A stretch of 64,000 nucleotides of DNA from the NCBI GenBank assembly GCA_002286715.1, contig NSJX01000027.1:248001-312000 (forward strand), written 5' to 3'. A model generated the notes under the pieces. The model was given only the letters and a program-made list of their open reading frames with translations, did no database searches and had not been told where the DNA came from. The DNA comes from Dentipellis sp. KUC8613. Taxonomy: Eukaryota > Basidiomycota > Agaricomycetes > Russulales > Hericiaceae. A program made the position numbers and the translations under genes. Below are positions 21,294-33,190 of this stretch, in pieces (position 1 is the first letter of the stretch; every line of letters begins with the position of its first letter).

Positions 21294-23299
21294 TCATCGG
21301 CCCTCTCTGTCGTTCACATTGGCATCTTCCTCCGCCCCTCTTCCCTCCTCGACCCACCGCGTGATCGTCTCCCGATGCCGTACCCACGACCCCGCCTCCA
21401 TCTGCACGAGCACCCTCAGCGCACGCATCGAGAACGGGAGCTTGGGGTCGGCCTCGAGCGCACGCACAACGTACGATCTGTAAGTATCCACACCCGCGTC
21501 AGCCACATCTACAGTATATACCATCACGAAGGATCAAAATTCCAACAAGATCCACTCAAGAGATAACAGCAAAAGAAAAGGCAGTGGAAAATAGAAGCAA
21601 AGCTCGAAACGCACATGACCGTGCTCTCCTTGAGCGGATTCTCCGCACTCCGCAGCGTCGCGCATATCCGCGCGAGCCCGTCCCCGCGGCGCCAGAACGT
21701 GTACGCGCGGAGCTCCTGCGGCCGCGGGGGCGGTCTGAGGTCGTCGTACGGGTCCTTAGTCTTCGTCCGCGTCGGGGCTCTAGAGGATCCTGCGACGGAG
21801 GCAGTAGCAGTGGTGGTGGTAGTCGACGCAGATGTGGATGCCGAGGTAGAAGTGGGAGTCGAGGTGGAGGTGGAGGTGGAGATTGTCGTGGTCACGGACG
21901 CAGTGACGGAGATGGATTTTGCCGGCGACGTGGATGGCGGCGGCGAGGGCGGGTTCATCTCGCGGTAGAGGTCCGAGGTGTACTCCGCGGGTACAAGCGT
22001 GCGTTTGGAGTCGCGCGCGAGGGCCAGACACCGCTTGTATACCATCAGTGCACAATACGCGTCGTTAGCAGCATCTATATATCCGTCGACAACCACACAG
22101 CGTCAACACTTCTCCAGAGGGCGAAAGGATGCAGCAAACTGAGACTGACATTCCATCTGCTCGCGACTGAGCTCCGCCTCCCAGTTGCTTGTCCGCACGG
22201 GACCCTTCTCGAGCGCGCGGTGCAGGTAAAATGCGACGACCTTCGCGAGGCTGACGATCGAGCGTTTGTACGCGTTCTCGAAGCGCTCATCGGCTTGCCG
22301 CGCGACGCCGCCGAGCTCAACCAGGTTGGAGGCGAGGATGCCAAAGTCGCGGTACAGCTTCATGCCGTCATCTTTCGGTATGGTCTAGATCAGCATGGTG
22401 CTCAGATGGATGGTGGCAGTGGATGAGCATACTGCGGATGTTGGCCCCCATCTTGACGACTGTCGGCGACTCGATGAGTTCCTTGACTTTCTGCGGGAAT
22501 TCTAACCAGCTGTCAGCACAGCGTCATTTTGGTGGCGCACAAGACCATCTCACTCTTCATCGCGCTAACTTGTAAAAGCAGAATCATGGACGAGTCGCAG
22601 AGCTGGACGAGTGCGGTGCGCCGCTCGATCATCGGCCCGCGTCGCATGATTACGCGCCATTCGAGGTCGAACCCAACAGGCCTGCAGACCCATCTCTCAT
22701 CGATGACGCTCCTATCTGTAAAATAAGGAAACCGACGTACCCATTCAGAGCCTGCACGAGCTCGTCCGCTTCCTCTTCAACACGGGTATAGATGACCTTC
22801 GGATTGGGTATTGAGTCTTTGTATGTAAACAGCGGTAAGACCGGCTTTGGTTTCGGTGGAGGCTTCTCTGTCGGTACCTCCGAAGCAGACACAGAAGGGT
22901 CCTCAGTGAGAGTTATGCCATCCGCTGCCTTGCTCTTCCGCCTTGTCCGTTTAGTCGGAGATTTGGGCGCCTCGGGCGTATTCTCTTTCACAGCTCCGAC
23001 AAAGACGGGCTGTGCTCTGACGAGACGTCATAGAGAGACAGACAACCAAGTTCGCATACTCACATCTTTGCAAGAGGAGGAGAACCCGTCAAGGACCTGC
23101 GCTTCTTGGGGGGCGTCGGAGTCGTCAGGTCGATTACATCGTCCGCCGCCGACGGCCGTTTCGGGGTAGCATCGACCTCCAGGGCTGCGAGCACACGCGA
23201 CGCAGCAAATGATCTGCGCTGCACAGTTTGTATTCGGGGAGGAGATGGGGAAGAACGTACGCGACGTGCCCTGGACGCAGAGGCGAGCGCGTTCTGCAT
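21294..23299 (-). CDS. WRN-type 3'-5' DNA exonuclease (DEDDy), no helicase
   Basis: The product belongs to the DnaQ-like 3'-5' exonucleases related to the Werner syndrome protein exonuclease domain. The exons on the minus strand are 23299-23064, 23016-22741, 22681-22554, 22501-22433, 22371-22150, 22074-21615 and 21477-21294, giving 524 residues. Residues 1-150 are disordered and basic, and include ITLTEDPSVSAS and KRTRRKSK, a likely nuclear signal. The exonuclease domain has Exo I Asp176/Glu178 in VGFDLEW, Exo II Asp238 in NDGMKLYRDFG, and Exo III Tyr311-Asp315 in YAANDAY, so it is of the DEDDy class. A long Ser/Thr-rich insert (about 350-400) precedes the conserved tail LRAYTFWRRGD...PLKESTVISYVVRAL. 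There is no RecQ helicase part. A possible 42-nt intron near 23221-23262 was left as coding. Only 159 bp separate its start from zuotin on the other strand. Confidence 0.88.
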
Positions 23300-23458
23300 A
23301 AGTTGTTTGAACTAGAGCAAGGTCAAGTCAAGAGCCAAAGTCGCGTCGAGGCGCGTCGGCGCATGTGACCGACGTGCTTTCCCACGGCCAGAAATTTCTG
23401 CTGCTGCAGGCGTCCGCACCGCACGCTGCACACAACACTCCCGACACTCCTCCTCCTC
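23300..23458. promoter_or_regulatory. Compact bidirectional promoter, exonuclease/zuotin
   Basis: Only 159 bp separate two divergent start codons, so both promoters and leaders must fit here. The half next to zuotin ends in a pyrimidine-rich tract (cactcccgacactcctcctcctc is interrupted by the start). Confidence 0.6.
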
Positions 23459-24965
23459 ATGGCACACGTTATCGCCCTCCCCGTCGTCCCCCCGCCCCTC
23501 CCAAAAGACTGGGCACCCACCGCCGCGTCGGGCAAGACCATCGCTCGTGCGTTGTCTCTTCTGCAAACTACTGCAGCCTCCGACTGATCTAATCGCGCGC
23601 ATCTGCGCTGCTCTGTGCTCTAGCCCTCGTTAACCGCACATTAATCCCCGCTGGCCCCGCATACCTCGCGCACGTCCGCCGTGCCGTGCACAACCTCTCC
23701 TTTGAGGAGCACGACAAGCATGTGGAGGCAGAACGCCAGAGACTAGAGGGTCTGAACGGGAACGGTGTGAATGGTGAGGATGATCTTGGCGTCGGCGATG
23801 AGGAGGAGAGCGAGCACCTCCTCATGCTCGACCCCAAGGACTGGAAGGTGCGCTTCTTATCTGTGCCCGTATGTTTTCTTTTTCTCAAATTTCCCCCGAC
23901 TACTATAGAACCAAGACCACTATGCCGTGCTCGGTCTCTCTCATCTCCGATACCAAGCGACAGACGAGCAGATTAAAATCGCACGTAAGTACCCACTTCA
24001 CCTCCATCTGTCCGCAGCCCTGAGCCGACCCGTTCGCGCCACCCTTAGATCGCAAAAAGGTGCTCAAGCACCACCCCGACAAAAAGGCCGGCGTCGCCGG
24101 CGACGCAAACGATGACGCCTTCTTCAAGTGCATCCAAAAGGCCATGGAGGTGCTCACGAACGCCGAGAAGCGGCGCCAATTCGACTCGGTCGACCCGCTG
24201 TTCAACTCGCTCGAGGACGACGTGCCGACGGCGTCCGAGATCAAGAAGGCGAAGGACCCGCACGCGGCGTTCTTCTCGCTCTTCGCGCCCGTCTTCGAGC
24301 GCGAGGCGCGCTTCAGCCGCAAGCAGCCCGTGCCCCCGCTCGGCGTGTACGACGCCGCCAAGGCGGACGTCGAGGGCTTCTACGACTTCTGGTACAACTT
24401 TGACAGCTGGCGCAGCTTCGAGTACCTCGACAAGGAGGTGAACGAGGGCAGCGACAAGTACGTCCGCGCCAACTAGCTCTTTCCCGTGCAGCGATGTTGA
24501 CTTTGGGCGTGCTGCAGCCGTGACGACAAGCGCTACACGGAGAAGAAGAACAAGTCGGAGCGCGCGCGCCGCAAGAAGGAGGACACGGCGCGCTTGCGCG
24601 GGATCGTGGACCTCGCGCTGAGCCTCGACCCGCGTATCAAGCGCATCAAGCAGGAGGAGAAGGAGGCACGCGAGGCGAAGCGCAAGAACAAGGCTGGAAC
24701 GGGTGCGTCCACGCCGAGTGCTGCGCAGGTTGAGGAGGAGAAGCGCCGCGCTGCGGAGGAAGCGCAGAAGAAGGAAGAGGCGGAAAAGGTGCGTTGCTAT
24801 CTCACCTCATGTCTTACTGCTCTGTGGAAAAAGCTGACCTTGATACGGTTGCTACTCCTGCAGGCCGCGAAGGCGGATGCAAAGAAGGCGAAGGCTGCCG
24901 CTGCCAACGCTGCGAAGAAGGCCCGGAGAGCGCAGCGTGCCGCAGAGGAGGGCGCTGCGTCGTAA
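23459..24965 (+). CDS. ZUO1: Zuotin, ribosome-associated J-protein
   Basis: Zuotin is the J-domain half of the ribosome-associated complex that partners an Hsp70 at the polypeptide exit tunnel. The exons are 23459-23546, 23624-23847, 23909-23984, 24049-24457, 24518-24788 and 24864-24965, giving 389 residues. Residues 1-103 form the zuotin N-terminal region (RTLIPAGPAYLAH...RRAVHNLSFEE). The J-domain starts at NQDHYAVLGLSHLRY, and its HPD triad is at 138-140 (LKHHPDKK). The zuotin homology domain follows, with DPLFNSLEDDVPT, VFEREARFSRKQPVPPLG, YDFWYNFDSWRSFEYLD and DKRYTEKKNKSERARRKKEDTARLR. The C-terminus is a highly charged Lys/Glu/Ala helix, the rRNA-binding part. It is shorter than animal MPP11 and lacks SANT domains, as in other fungi. 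Confidence 0.94.
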
Positions 24966-26394
24966 CATTCGCATATTCTTTTTTGGTGTATCTGCTGTGG
25001 GCCGAGAGAGAGAGGTGGCCAGCAACTGCTATCATTAGGTTTCAGGTAGTAGATGTTAGATTTGACATTGTTGTGCTTTTACGAGGACGTTCCATTTTTT
25101 GCAAACGAGCAGACGTCGGGTGGCGCGTAGACCAACGCGACAGACCCATAGTGACGCCGACGCCGACGACACGGTCGTTCTCGTTCTCGTCCGCAACCTT
25201 GACATCGGCGACGTCGGCATTGAATAACGCGCTCGAGGTGTCGCATTTGTGACCCTTACAGTGCCGTTGCTGTTCAAGCTTTCAAGCTTCAAGCTTCAAG
25301 TCTGGACATTGACCGTGTATATGCGCTGCCAATGCCAACGCAGGACGAAAGTTCTGGCTTGTCGGGACTCAAGGCATCTTCGTCTCTCGTTCTCTGAATC
25401 ACCGTCTGCATATTCCCCTAGCCTGCACTCAGCCGCAGCACAGCAAGTATCGGCACCTCATATCACAAAATGAATCCGCCTTCACGGGATCCCTCCCAAC
25501 CGCATCTTTTCCCTGACTTCCGACAATCCCATCGCGCCCGTGGCCATGTTAGTCCGTCATGAACATCCGCGACTGCAACCTGGCTCTGTCAGAGTCAGCA
25601 CAACTTTGCCCGTCGACTTCCGATACGACGCAAGCCGGCGGGGTACCGAGGTGGAAGAGCGTATTGCGAATGCTGCTGGCTATTATTTACAAGACCTATG
25701 CTCTGGGACTACACATTCTTTGTAGCCACGGAAAGTCGCTCTCCAGCAGATCCTCGACCCACCCGTTAATGAACGCGGTGTCGCATCTGCTCTGCTCCTT
25801 TGGCGTCGGCCTTCCGCTCCTGTTCGTTCACGTCCGTCTAGTAATCCTCGTCCACCGTCTCACCATTCTGAACTTGCTGATGTTTTCATCTTCAGACGAG
25901 ATCTCCATTCCTTCAAAGCATTGCTGATAAAGCGAACGACTCACTTTCCTCGATTTCACTCTTTACTGCGCGTCACGTCGCTCGGGGCAGCAGCGTCTCC
26001 AACGATCTATGCAAGGTCCTCTACGTGTTCCTACCTATCGTCAGCACCAAGTCAACAGTCCCGCGTTAGTACCTGTATGCGCATCGATGTGTTTCGAAAT
26101 GAGCCGCGAGCGGGAGACCTAGCAAATAGGTCGTTCTGTGTGGGGTCACTAGGACGGAAACTGGAAGACCAATGTCGTCAGATATACCACGAGGATGAAG
26201 GCCGTCAGGATTCCGACTTCGTAGACGCTCGAGCGCTCGAAGGTGTGACCCAATCAGGACAATCCCAACTGAGACGCCCGCGACGCACATGCAGGCCTCG
26301 AGGTCAGCGTCTTCCTTCCTGCTCCCACCACCACCATCGTCGTCGAACAAACTACAAGTCTTCACTCACAACCGAGCAACTCGCGCGCTGCCAA
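24966..26394 (+). promoter_or_regulatory. Intergenic and 5' flank of NLR2
   Basis: This 1.4 kb region has no gene I can support. Its last 170 bp (about 26225-26394) align by eye with the flanks of NLR1 and NLR3. Three consecutive aagcttcaag/caagcttt repeats occur at about 25275-25303. Confidence 0.45.
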
Positions 26395-29300
26395 ATGGCC
26401 AACAACCAGCTTTCGGAGATCTGGCGGGCCGCGATCGAGCAGTATGAGGCGGATACGGAGAACGATCTGAAGGCTGCCTCCGAGTCTTTTGCGAACATAT
26501 CTAGCGTGGACGGGCTTTTGAAAGCCATAGATGATAAACAGAAAGCTTTCAGACACTATCGGAAGCGGGGCGCGAAGATCAAAGGAGCTTTGGAGCCTGT
26601 GTTGGACGTGGTCGGGATGCTAGCTGACGTTGCGGGCGAGGGTGTTTCCGTGGTAAGTAAAATATTCCTATACACCTCTCAAAGCTGACTAGTCACCCTA
26701 CTAGGTATTCCCGCCTGGGAAGGCTGTGTTTGTCGTGGTCAAACTGCTGGTTGAGGTAGGCTTCCCTTTTCTACCGCCGAGAGCGCCTTGCTGATGAGGC
26801 GGCCGTGCGACAGGCTACTCATGATGTCAAGTCCCGCTACGATGCCATCATTGACATCTTTGAGCGGCTGGAGGGCTTCCTTCGCCGCTGCCGTATCTAT
26901 ATCAAACCTAACACCAATATCTCTGATGTCTTGCGGGCGCAGATTGTGAAGATTCTGGCACATCTATTATTTATCATGGGTAAAGTCACTAAATACATAA
27001 GGATGGGATATCGAGGGCAGATCAGTATGTCATCTCTTCATGTGTGAAGGCATAACTTTTGGCTTACCACCCTCAATGCAGAACACTTTTTCTGTGCAGT
27101 CCTGAAGAAGAATACTCTGCAGGATGCATTGGTAAAGCTTGATAATCTCACTAAGGAAGAAGGTCTGGCTGTCATGGCAGCCACATTGGATGGTGTGAGG
27201 AATGTGGATGATGGGGTGAGAAATGTGAATGAGGGGGTGATCCATGTGAATGAGGGAGTGGATGGTATAGGAAGGAGACTTGACAGTGCTCAAGGTATGC
27301 TGCTGTGCCTTATATCTTATATCAACCAAACTGACATCTTGTGGTTTACAGTGGATGCAGAGGTTCAAAAATACCACTCTTGGCTATCTGCTCCTGATCC
27401 TTGGATCAATCACAATGCAGCACAGGAGAAGCTCTATGAACAGGGTACTGGGAAATGGATTTTTCAGGATCAGAGATTTGTGGAATGGTTGGGCACAACC
27501 CATTCCCTTTTGTGGTTGCATGGAAGGCGTAAGTCATTGCTCTGACTTGTTGCACTTATTCAATTACTAATGTATAACTAAAGCTGGTGGTGGTAAAAGT
27601 GTGCTATGGTAAGTTGTGTGCTTCTATATGTGTGTTGATTGTTATCTCAGGCTGTACTAGCTCAACAATCATCAAGATGTTGGAAGACCATGTTAATTCA
27701 AGAATGTCTTGTGCACTGGCTTTCTTTTACTTTGACTTCAAGGATCTATCAAAGCAGAACTTTTCTGGCTGTCTGAAATCTCTTCTTGGGCAACTTTCTT
27801 CTCAGAGTCTTGGAGCTTCTAATGTGTTGAAAAAACTCTATATGAACCATGACAATGGTCTCAGGCAACCTAGCCTGAAGGATCTACAGATTGCTCTTGG
27901 AAATGTCTTGAAACACTTTGATGCTGCCTATATTGTCATTGATGCTCTGGATGAATGTCACATAGATGACAGAGATAAATACTTGCTCTCATTTGTCTCA
28001 ATGCTGGATGCTCAGGATGCTGTTCATTTCTTGGCCACTAGTCGCAATGAGGTTGATATCAAAGAGTGCTTGGAAACAGATGATACTTGTGTTGTCAATC
28101 TGGGTGACACCTTGATACACAAAGACATTGAATCCTATCTGTCTGCCATACTTCAGAAAGACAGACACTTCAGAAAATGTGGCAGTAATATCAAGATGGA
28201 GATAAAAGATGTCTTACTCAAGAAAGCAGATGGAATGTGCGTACAAGCATACTTCATTTTTTTAAATCTCTCATACTGATTGACTCCAGGTTCCTATGGG
28301 TAGACTGCCAGTTGAAGGAGCTGAAGAAATGCAGCACAGTCTTTGATCTGAGAAGAGCACTCCAGGATCTGCCTTCAACATTAGAGGACACATATGCAAG
28401 GATCTTGAGCAAAGAAAAGTTTAGAAATCCTGAAGTATTGTATCTGGCACTGCAGTGGATTGCTTTTGCCATGCAGCCTCTGGGAAGAAGTGATCTTGAT
28501 GCAGCAGTGAAACTGTCTTTTGATGAAATCCACCCTGAGGGTAGTGATGAATCTCTGCTCTTGTATTCTAACAGCATGCTGGAGGCTATTTCAAGTCTGA
28601 TTGATATCTCTGATGATGATATCATAGAGTTCTGCCATTTCTCAGTGAAAGAATATATTATATCTGATACTACCAAGAGAGAGTATTATCATATTGCTGC
28701 ATTGTCATCTCATACTATGATTGCTCAGAGCTCCATATATTACTCACTACAACACAAACCAAAAACAAAAGATAATGACACTGCTGATATGACAGGGATC
28801 AGATCCTACATTGAGGACCACATTCTAGAACATATTCAGTATGCTGTCATAGGTTCAGAAGATAAAATGCATAATTATATTCTTAGATTCTTCAAGGAAA
28901 GCAAACAGGACACAATACAGCATGATATCTGTTTCATTGGCAATCGATTTTGTGGCCATCATTCTCCAGCTTGGTGCATGAGTGTACTAGGCAGATCAGA
29001 CATCCTTGACATTTTATATAACAATGACATCATAGAGCAGTCAGATATAGATTTTGCTCTACATGCTGCCATTGAAAAGAACAATAGTGGCTCATTCCAG
29101 TGGCTACTTGATCATGCATTAAATATTAATACATCAATCCAAGGTGAAACACCACTTGTAAGAGCTTCTGGTGCAGAAGATACCCAGATGGCCAAGGATT
29201 TGCTAGACAAAGGTGCTATCATTAATATACAACCTACAGCCAAGAAGGTTGTTCCTTGGGCTGCTAGAAACAGAACTGCACTCATTGCTGCATCATCTAG

Positions 29301-31035
29301 GGGTCATGTATCTCTTGTGAAGGTTCTGCTTGAGAAAGGGGCTGATATTGAGGCACAAAATTTTTTGGATGGAACTGCCCTTATAGTTGCATCATTGAAA
29401 GGTCACATATCTCTTGTTGATATTTTACTTGAGAATGGTGCTGATATCAATGCACAAGCTGGCCATTTTGGGACTGCCCTTATAGCTGCATCACTTGGAG
29501 GCCATACATCTCTTGTTAAGCAATTTCTTGACAAAAACATTGATATCAATACTCAGGCTGATGAGTATGGAACTGCTCTCACAGCTGCATCATCCAGAGG
29601 CCACACATCTCTTGTTGAAATTCTTCTCAAGAAGGGTGCTGATATCAATGTCCAAGCTGGTCGTTGTGGGACTCCACTTATAGCTGCATCATCTAGAGGA
29701 CACACAGCTCTTGCTGAAACTCTTCTTGAGAAGGGAGCTAATGTCAATGCACAAGCTGGTCGTGATGGAACTGCTCTCATAGCAGCATCATTTGAAGGTT
29801 GCACATCCCTTGTTGAGATTTTGCTTGAGAAAGGGGCTGATATCAATGCACAAGCTGGCTCACATGGAAATGCCCTCATAGCTGCATCAATCCAAGGTCA
29901 CACATCTATCGTTGATCTTCTGCTTGAGAGGGGTGCTGATATCAATACACAAGCTGCCAGTGGACATTATGGAACTCCTCTCATTGCTGCATCACTTAGA
30001 GGTCACACATCTATTATCAAAATTCTGCTCAAGAAAGGAGCTAATGTCAATACACAAGCTGATGATTATGGGACTGCACTTATTGCTGCATCACTTGGGG
30101 GTCACAAATCTCTGGTTGAAATGTTACTTGAGGGTGGTGCTGATGTGAATGCACAAGTTGGAGATTATGGAACTGCTCTCATTGCTGCTACATTGAAAGG
30201 GTACATATCTGTCACTGAGTTGCTACTTCAGAGAGATGCCAATATCAATGCACATACTGGTCAATTTGGAACTGCTCTTATTGCTGCATCATATAAGGGC
30301 CATGCATCTCTTGTCAAGACTCTGCTAGAGAAGGGAGCTGATCTTGATGCACAATCTGAGGAGTATGGAACTGCTCTTGTCATTGCATCATTTGAAGGCT
30401 ACAAATCTATTGTTGAAATTCTGCTTGATCATGGAGCTGATGTGAATGTACAAGCCAATTCTGATGTCACTGCTCTCATTGCTGCATCATCAGAAGGTTG
30501 GACATCTATTGCTGAGATGCTACTTGACAAGGGGGCCTACATCAATGCACAAGCTAATCATTATGGGACTGCTCTCATTACTGCATCATTTGGGTCCCAT
30601 GTCACTCTTGTCAAGATGCTGCTTGAGAAAGGAGCAGATGTTAATGCACAAGCTGGCTATCCTGGAACTGCTCTTATAGCTGCATCATCTATAAATCACA
30701 CATCACTTGTTAATATCTTTCTCCAGGAGGGAGCTGATGTAAATGCACAAGCTGGCCATGATGGAACTGCACTCATTGCTGCATCATCTGGGGGTCACAG
30801 TTCTCTGGTTGAGACCTTGCTTAGAAATGGTGCTGATGTCAATGCACAAGCTGGAGAGTATGGGACTGCTCTTATAGCGGCAGTATCTGAAGATCATATA
30901 AATGTTGCAAAGACACTGCTTGAGAAGGGTGCAGATGTCAATGCACAAGCTGGCAAATATGGCAATGCACTTCAAGCTGCTGGTGTTAATCAAGAATTGA
31001 TCCAGCTATTGCAAGAATATGGTGCTCAAAAATGA
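26395..31035 (+). CDS. NLR2: Goodbye-NACHT-ankyrin STAND protein
   Basis: This is the second of three paralogous NLR genes. The exons are 26395-26652, 26705-26755, 26814-27024, 27082-27294, 27352-27528, 27584-27608, 27661-28236 and 28290-31035, giving 1418 residues. The Goodbye-type domain begins at LSEIWRAAIEQYEADTEND. The linker has heptad-like repeats (VRNVDDGVRNVNEGVIHVNEG). Walker A reads GRPGGGKSVL (Lys308) on a 25-nt exon, Walker B is IVIDALDECHIDDRD, and the sensor is FLATSRNEVD. The ankyrin part has 34-residue units (GTALIAASxxGHTSLVEILLEKGADINAQAGxx), a different consensus from NLR1. The NACHT part is closer to NLR3 than to NLR1: exons 5-7 have exactly the same lengths as in NLR3 (177, 25 and 576 nt). 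The acceptor of exon 7 (tactag|C) was chosen because the nearer ctcag leads to a stop. Confidence 0.86.
29270..31030 (+). repeat. NLR2 ankyrin array of ~102-bp units
   Basis: About 17 units of mostly 34 codons follow each other without spacers. One unit carries a three-codon insertion (QAASGHYG, near 29955-29975); the same kind of insertion (QAASGDYG) occurs in NLR3. Units are less identical than in NLR1, so this array looks older or less recently homogenised. Confidence 0.88.
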
Positions 31036-31873
31036 ACAATTCAGGTATGTCAAACAGACTCCAACCCATTGAATCTTGTTGACAATATAGACCATGCTAA
31101 CATCTTTCAAGATAGTGTCAGGAATGTTCTTGGTCTTTCTTACCAGCCTTGTCTTTGTCCTTGTTACCCATTTGCATACATGTAGTACAACAATTCTTTT
31201 CAGAAAATGCCTTCATGTGAACAGCTAGAGTATTAGAATCCCTGTAAAATATAGCCAGAGTTGTTACACTTGAGAGTGATTGAACTGTAATGTGAGGTAC
31301 CAATGGTACAATGACAAGTTGCACTTGAAATCTCCCAGCCCACCTTCTCCATCTCTGACTTTCTGCATTCCCACATGTGCACCCATGCAAGCAGCCACTA
31401 CTCAATCTCGTGTGCATCATCCACCTTGTCAATCTCTGCAGGCATATCCCTACCCCTGTGCCCATGGTGTTGCCATTGTTGTCAATGTATGTGAAAGGAG
31501 GATGTGATGAAAGTTATCCTGGGTGAGGTCAAAGAATGCACCAGTGCCAGCACCACCTCCGCGGTGCACTGTGCATTGGCCGATTTTATTAGATGTGACC
31601 GCGATATATGGAGTTCTCTCCATGCATGCATTTGGTCTGAAACGGCTAGCGCAGGCGATGCACAACGGCGCACAACACGCGAGGTATGGAGATGGAAAGG
31701 AAATCGCCCCGCTAACGCGGCACCATAGACAATTTTTGGCAGACAGTACTCGTACTGTAAACATCGATACATGGCATGGCACGACAATCATAGCACATAC
31801 TCTATCCTCGCTCGCGCTCCCCGTACCCACAGCTGCAACGCCCTGGCGGCGTACCGCAGCAGCAGACTCGCGC
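31036..31873. other. Convergent intergenic region, NLR2/eS17
   Basis: This 838 bp stretch lies between the ends of NLR2 and eS17. A minus-strand open frame (31118-31465) with a Lys-rich end (NKDKDKAGKKDQEHS) sits in A+T-rich DNA. It has no recognisable domain and I do not call it as a gene. The rest is unremarkable. Confidence 0.4.
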
Positions 31874-32658
31874 TTAGCGGCCCGCGCCGGGGACGTTCCG
31901 CCTCTGGCGGTTCGCGCGCTCGGGCACGGCGATGACGGGCACCTCGATCGTGACGGGGACCGAGTCGAAGTTGAGGTGCTTGAGGAGCTCCTGTATAATT
32001 CGAACGCAGACGCAGAGTTGTTCAGTAGGGTTAAGGCAGCGGGCTAGGGGACGAGGCAGACCTTGGTGTCGGGGTCGACGACCAGCGGCGTGACGGTGGT
32101 GTCGAGGGCGGACACCTCGGGGACGTAGTTGTCCTTCCGCTCGCGCTCCTCCTCCTGGAGCTTGAACGAGATGCCACGGACGGGGCCGCGCTGGATGCGC
32201 TTCATCAAGTGAGTCGTGAAGCCGGAGATCTTGTTGCGCAGGCGTTTCGAGGGGACGACAGCCTGTTCATCGAAGCATCGAAGATGAGCACTGAGAAACG
32301 GAGGCGAGCGGAAGGTACGCACAACTTCATCGATGATGCGCTTGTTCGTGTGGAAGTCGAGGGTGAGGCGGGGGTAGCTGGGTTAAACAAAGGTGTAATT
32401 AGTACTTGTGTCCTGATGGCCCCATTCTCCCGTAGACACCCCAGCTCCGTCTCCTTCCCTTTCACACCATCCTCGCATTCATATCGCCATCCCGCGCTGT
32501 AACCATCTGAAAACAGACAAATCGATACTCACTACTTCTCGATGAGAACACGGGAAGCCCTCTTCGTGGTCTTGGTGCGAACGCGGCCCTATCACGAAAA
32601 AACCGGGATCAGCATCTTTCCTCCCCGTCCGAAAACGCAGCACGAGGCAACGCACCAT
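31874..32658 (-). CDS. RPS17: 40S ribosomal protein eS17
   Basis: This is a structural protein of the cytosolic small ribosomal subunit. The exons on the minus strand are 32658-32656, 32588-32533, 32377-32323, 32262-32062 and 31990-31874, giving 143 residues. The sequence begins [20 protein letters not shown], continues with [15 protein letters not shown] and [19 protein letters not shown], and ends in a Gly/Arg tail, which is diagnostic. The start codon stands alone in exon 1 and the intron begins directly after ATG. A good intron (gtaatcc ... cttttctag, about 32711-32669) lies just upstream and probably interrupts the 5' UTR. The gene is divergent from uS8. Confidence 0.95.
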
Positions 32659-33190
32659 ATTGAACTAGCTAGAAAAGAAAAGAGAAAGGGAGGGCGGGGG
32701 CGGAGGATTACCTTGGGGTCGGTCGTGAATTCGCAGTGTGCTGATAGCAGGCGCAGTGGGCACGGCATCCGCCGGTGTGGCTGAGAGTCGACTGTACAGT
32801 CCTCAGCCACACTTGCCTAATCGGGCAGGCGCTCGTGCGCCCGAAATCGTTTCCCTTTGCCAGCTCGTTTCCCTTGTCCCCTCGTCCCCGTCCCCAACCT
32901 CGGCCCTCAAGGTGAATACCTTTCCATGCTCTGCGGCGCTGCGGCGAGCGCGCGCTCAGGACCGAGACAGAACGCGTCGCGGATCCCAGACTCAGACCTC
33001 TTATGACACGAGGAGGTGTGATGTGCGGTGTGCGACGCGGTGCTGGCAGCGTCGCCTGCCTGCCCGGCTCGTCTTGACTCGTGCTTTCCGTAGCGCGACA
33101 CTCAGACGAGCGACGTATGTACTCACTTGCGCATTTTCCCTCACGTTTGCAGACTCTCCTCCGCGTCGCTCGGCACCCTAAACTCTCAAG
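32659..33190. promoter_or_regulatory. Divergent ribosomal protein promoter, eS17/uS8
   Basis: This 532 bp stretch separates two divergent ribosomal protein genes. The eS17 side probably contains a 5'-UTR intron. The layout would allow co-regulation from one nucleosome-depleted region. I could not identify the bound factor. Confidence 0.6.

Noticed and set aside
23221..23262. 42-nt intron in exon 1 of the WRN-type exonuclease
   Set aside because: The borders are acceptable, but it is shorter than any other intron here, is divisible by three, and lies in a disordered region, so sequence cannot decide. I kept it as coding.
31118..31465. 115-codon minus-strand frame after NLR2
   Set aside because: It lies in the convergent 3' region, has no domain and no upstream exon that joins in frame. 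Transcript data would be needed to revive it.
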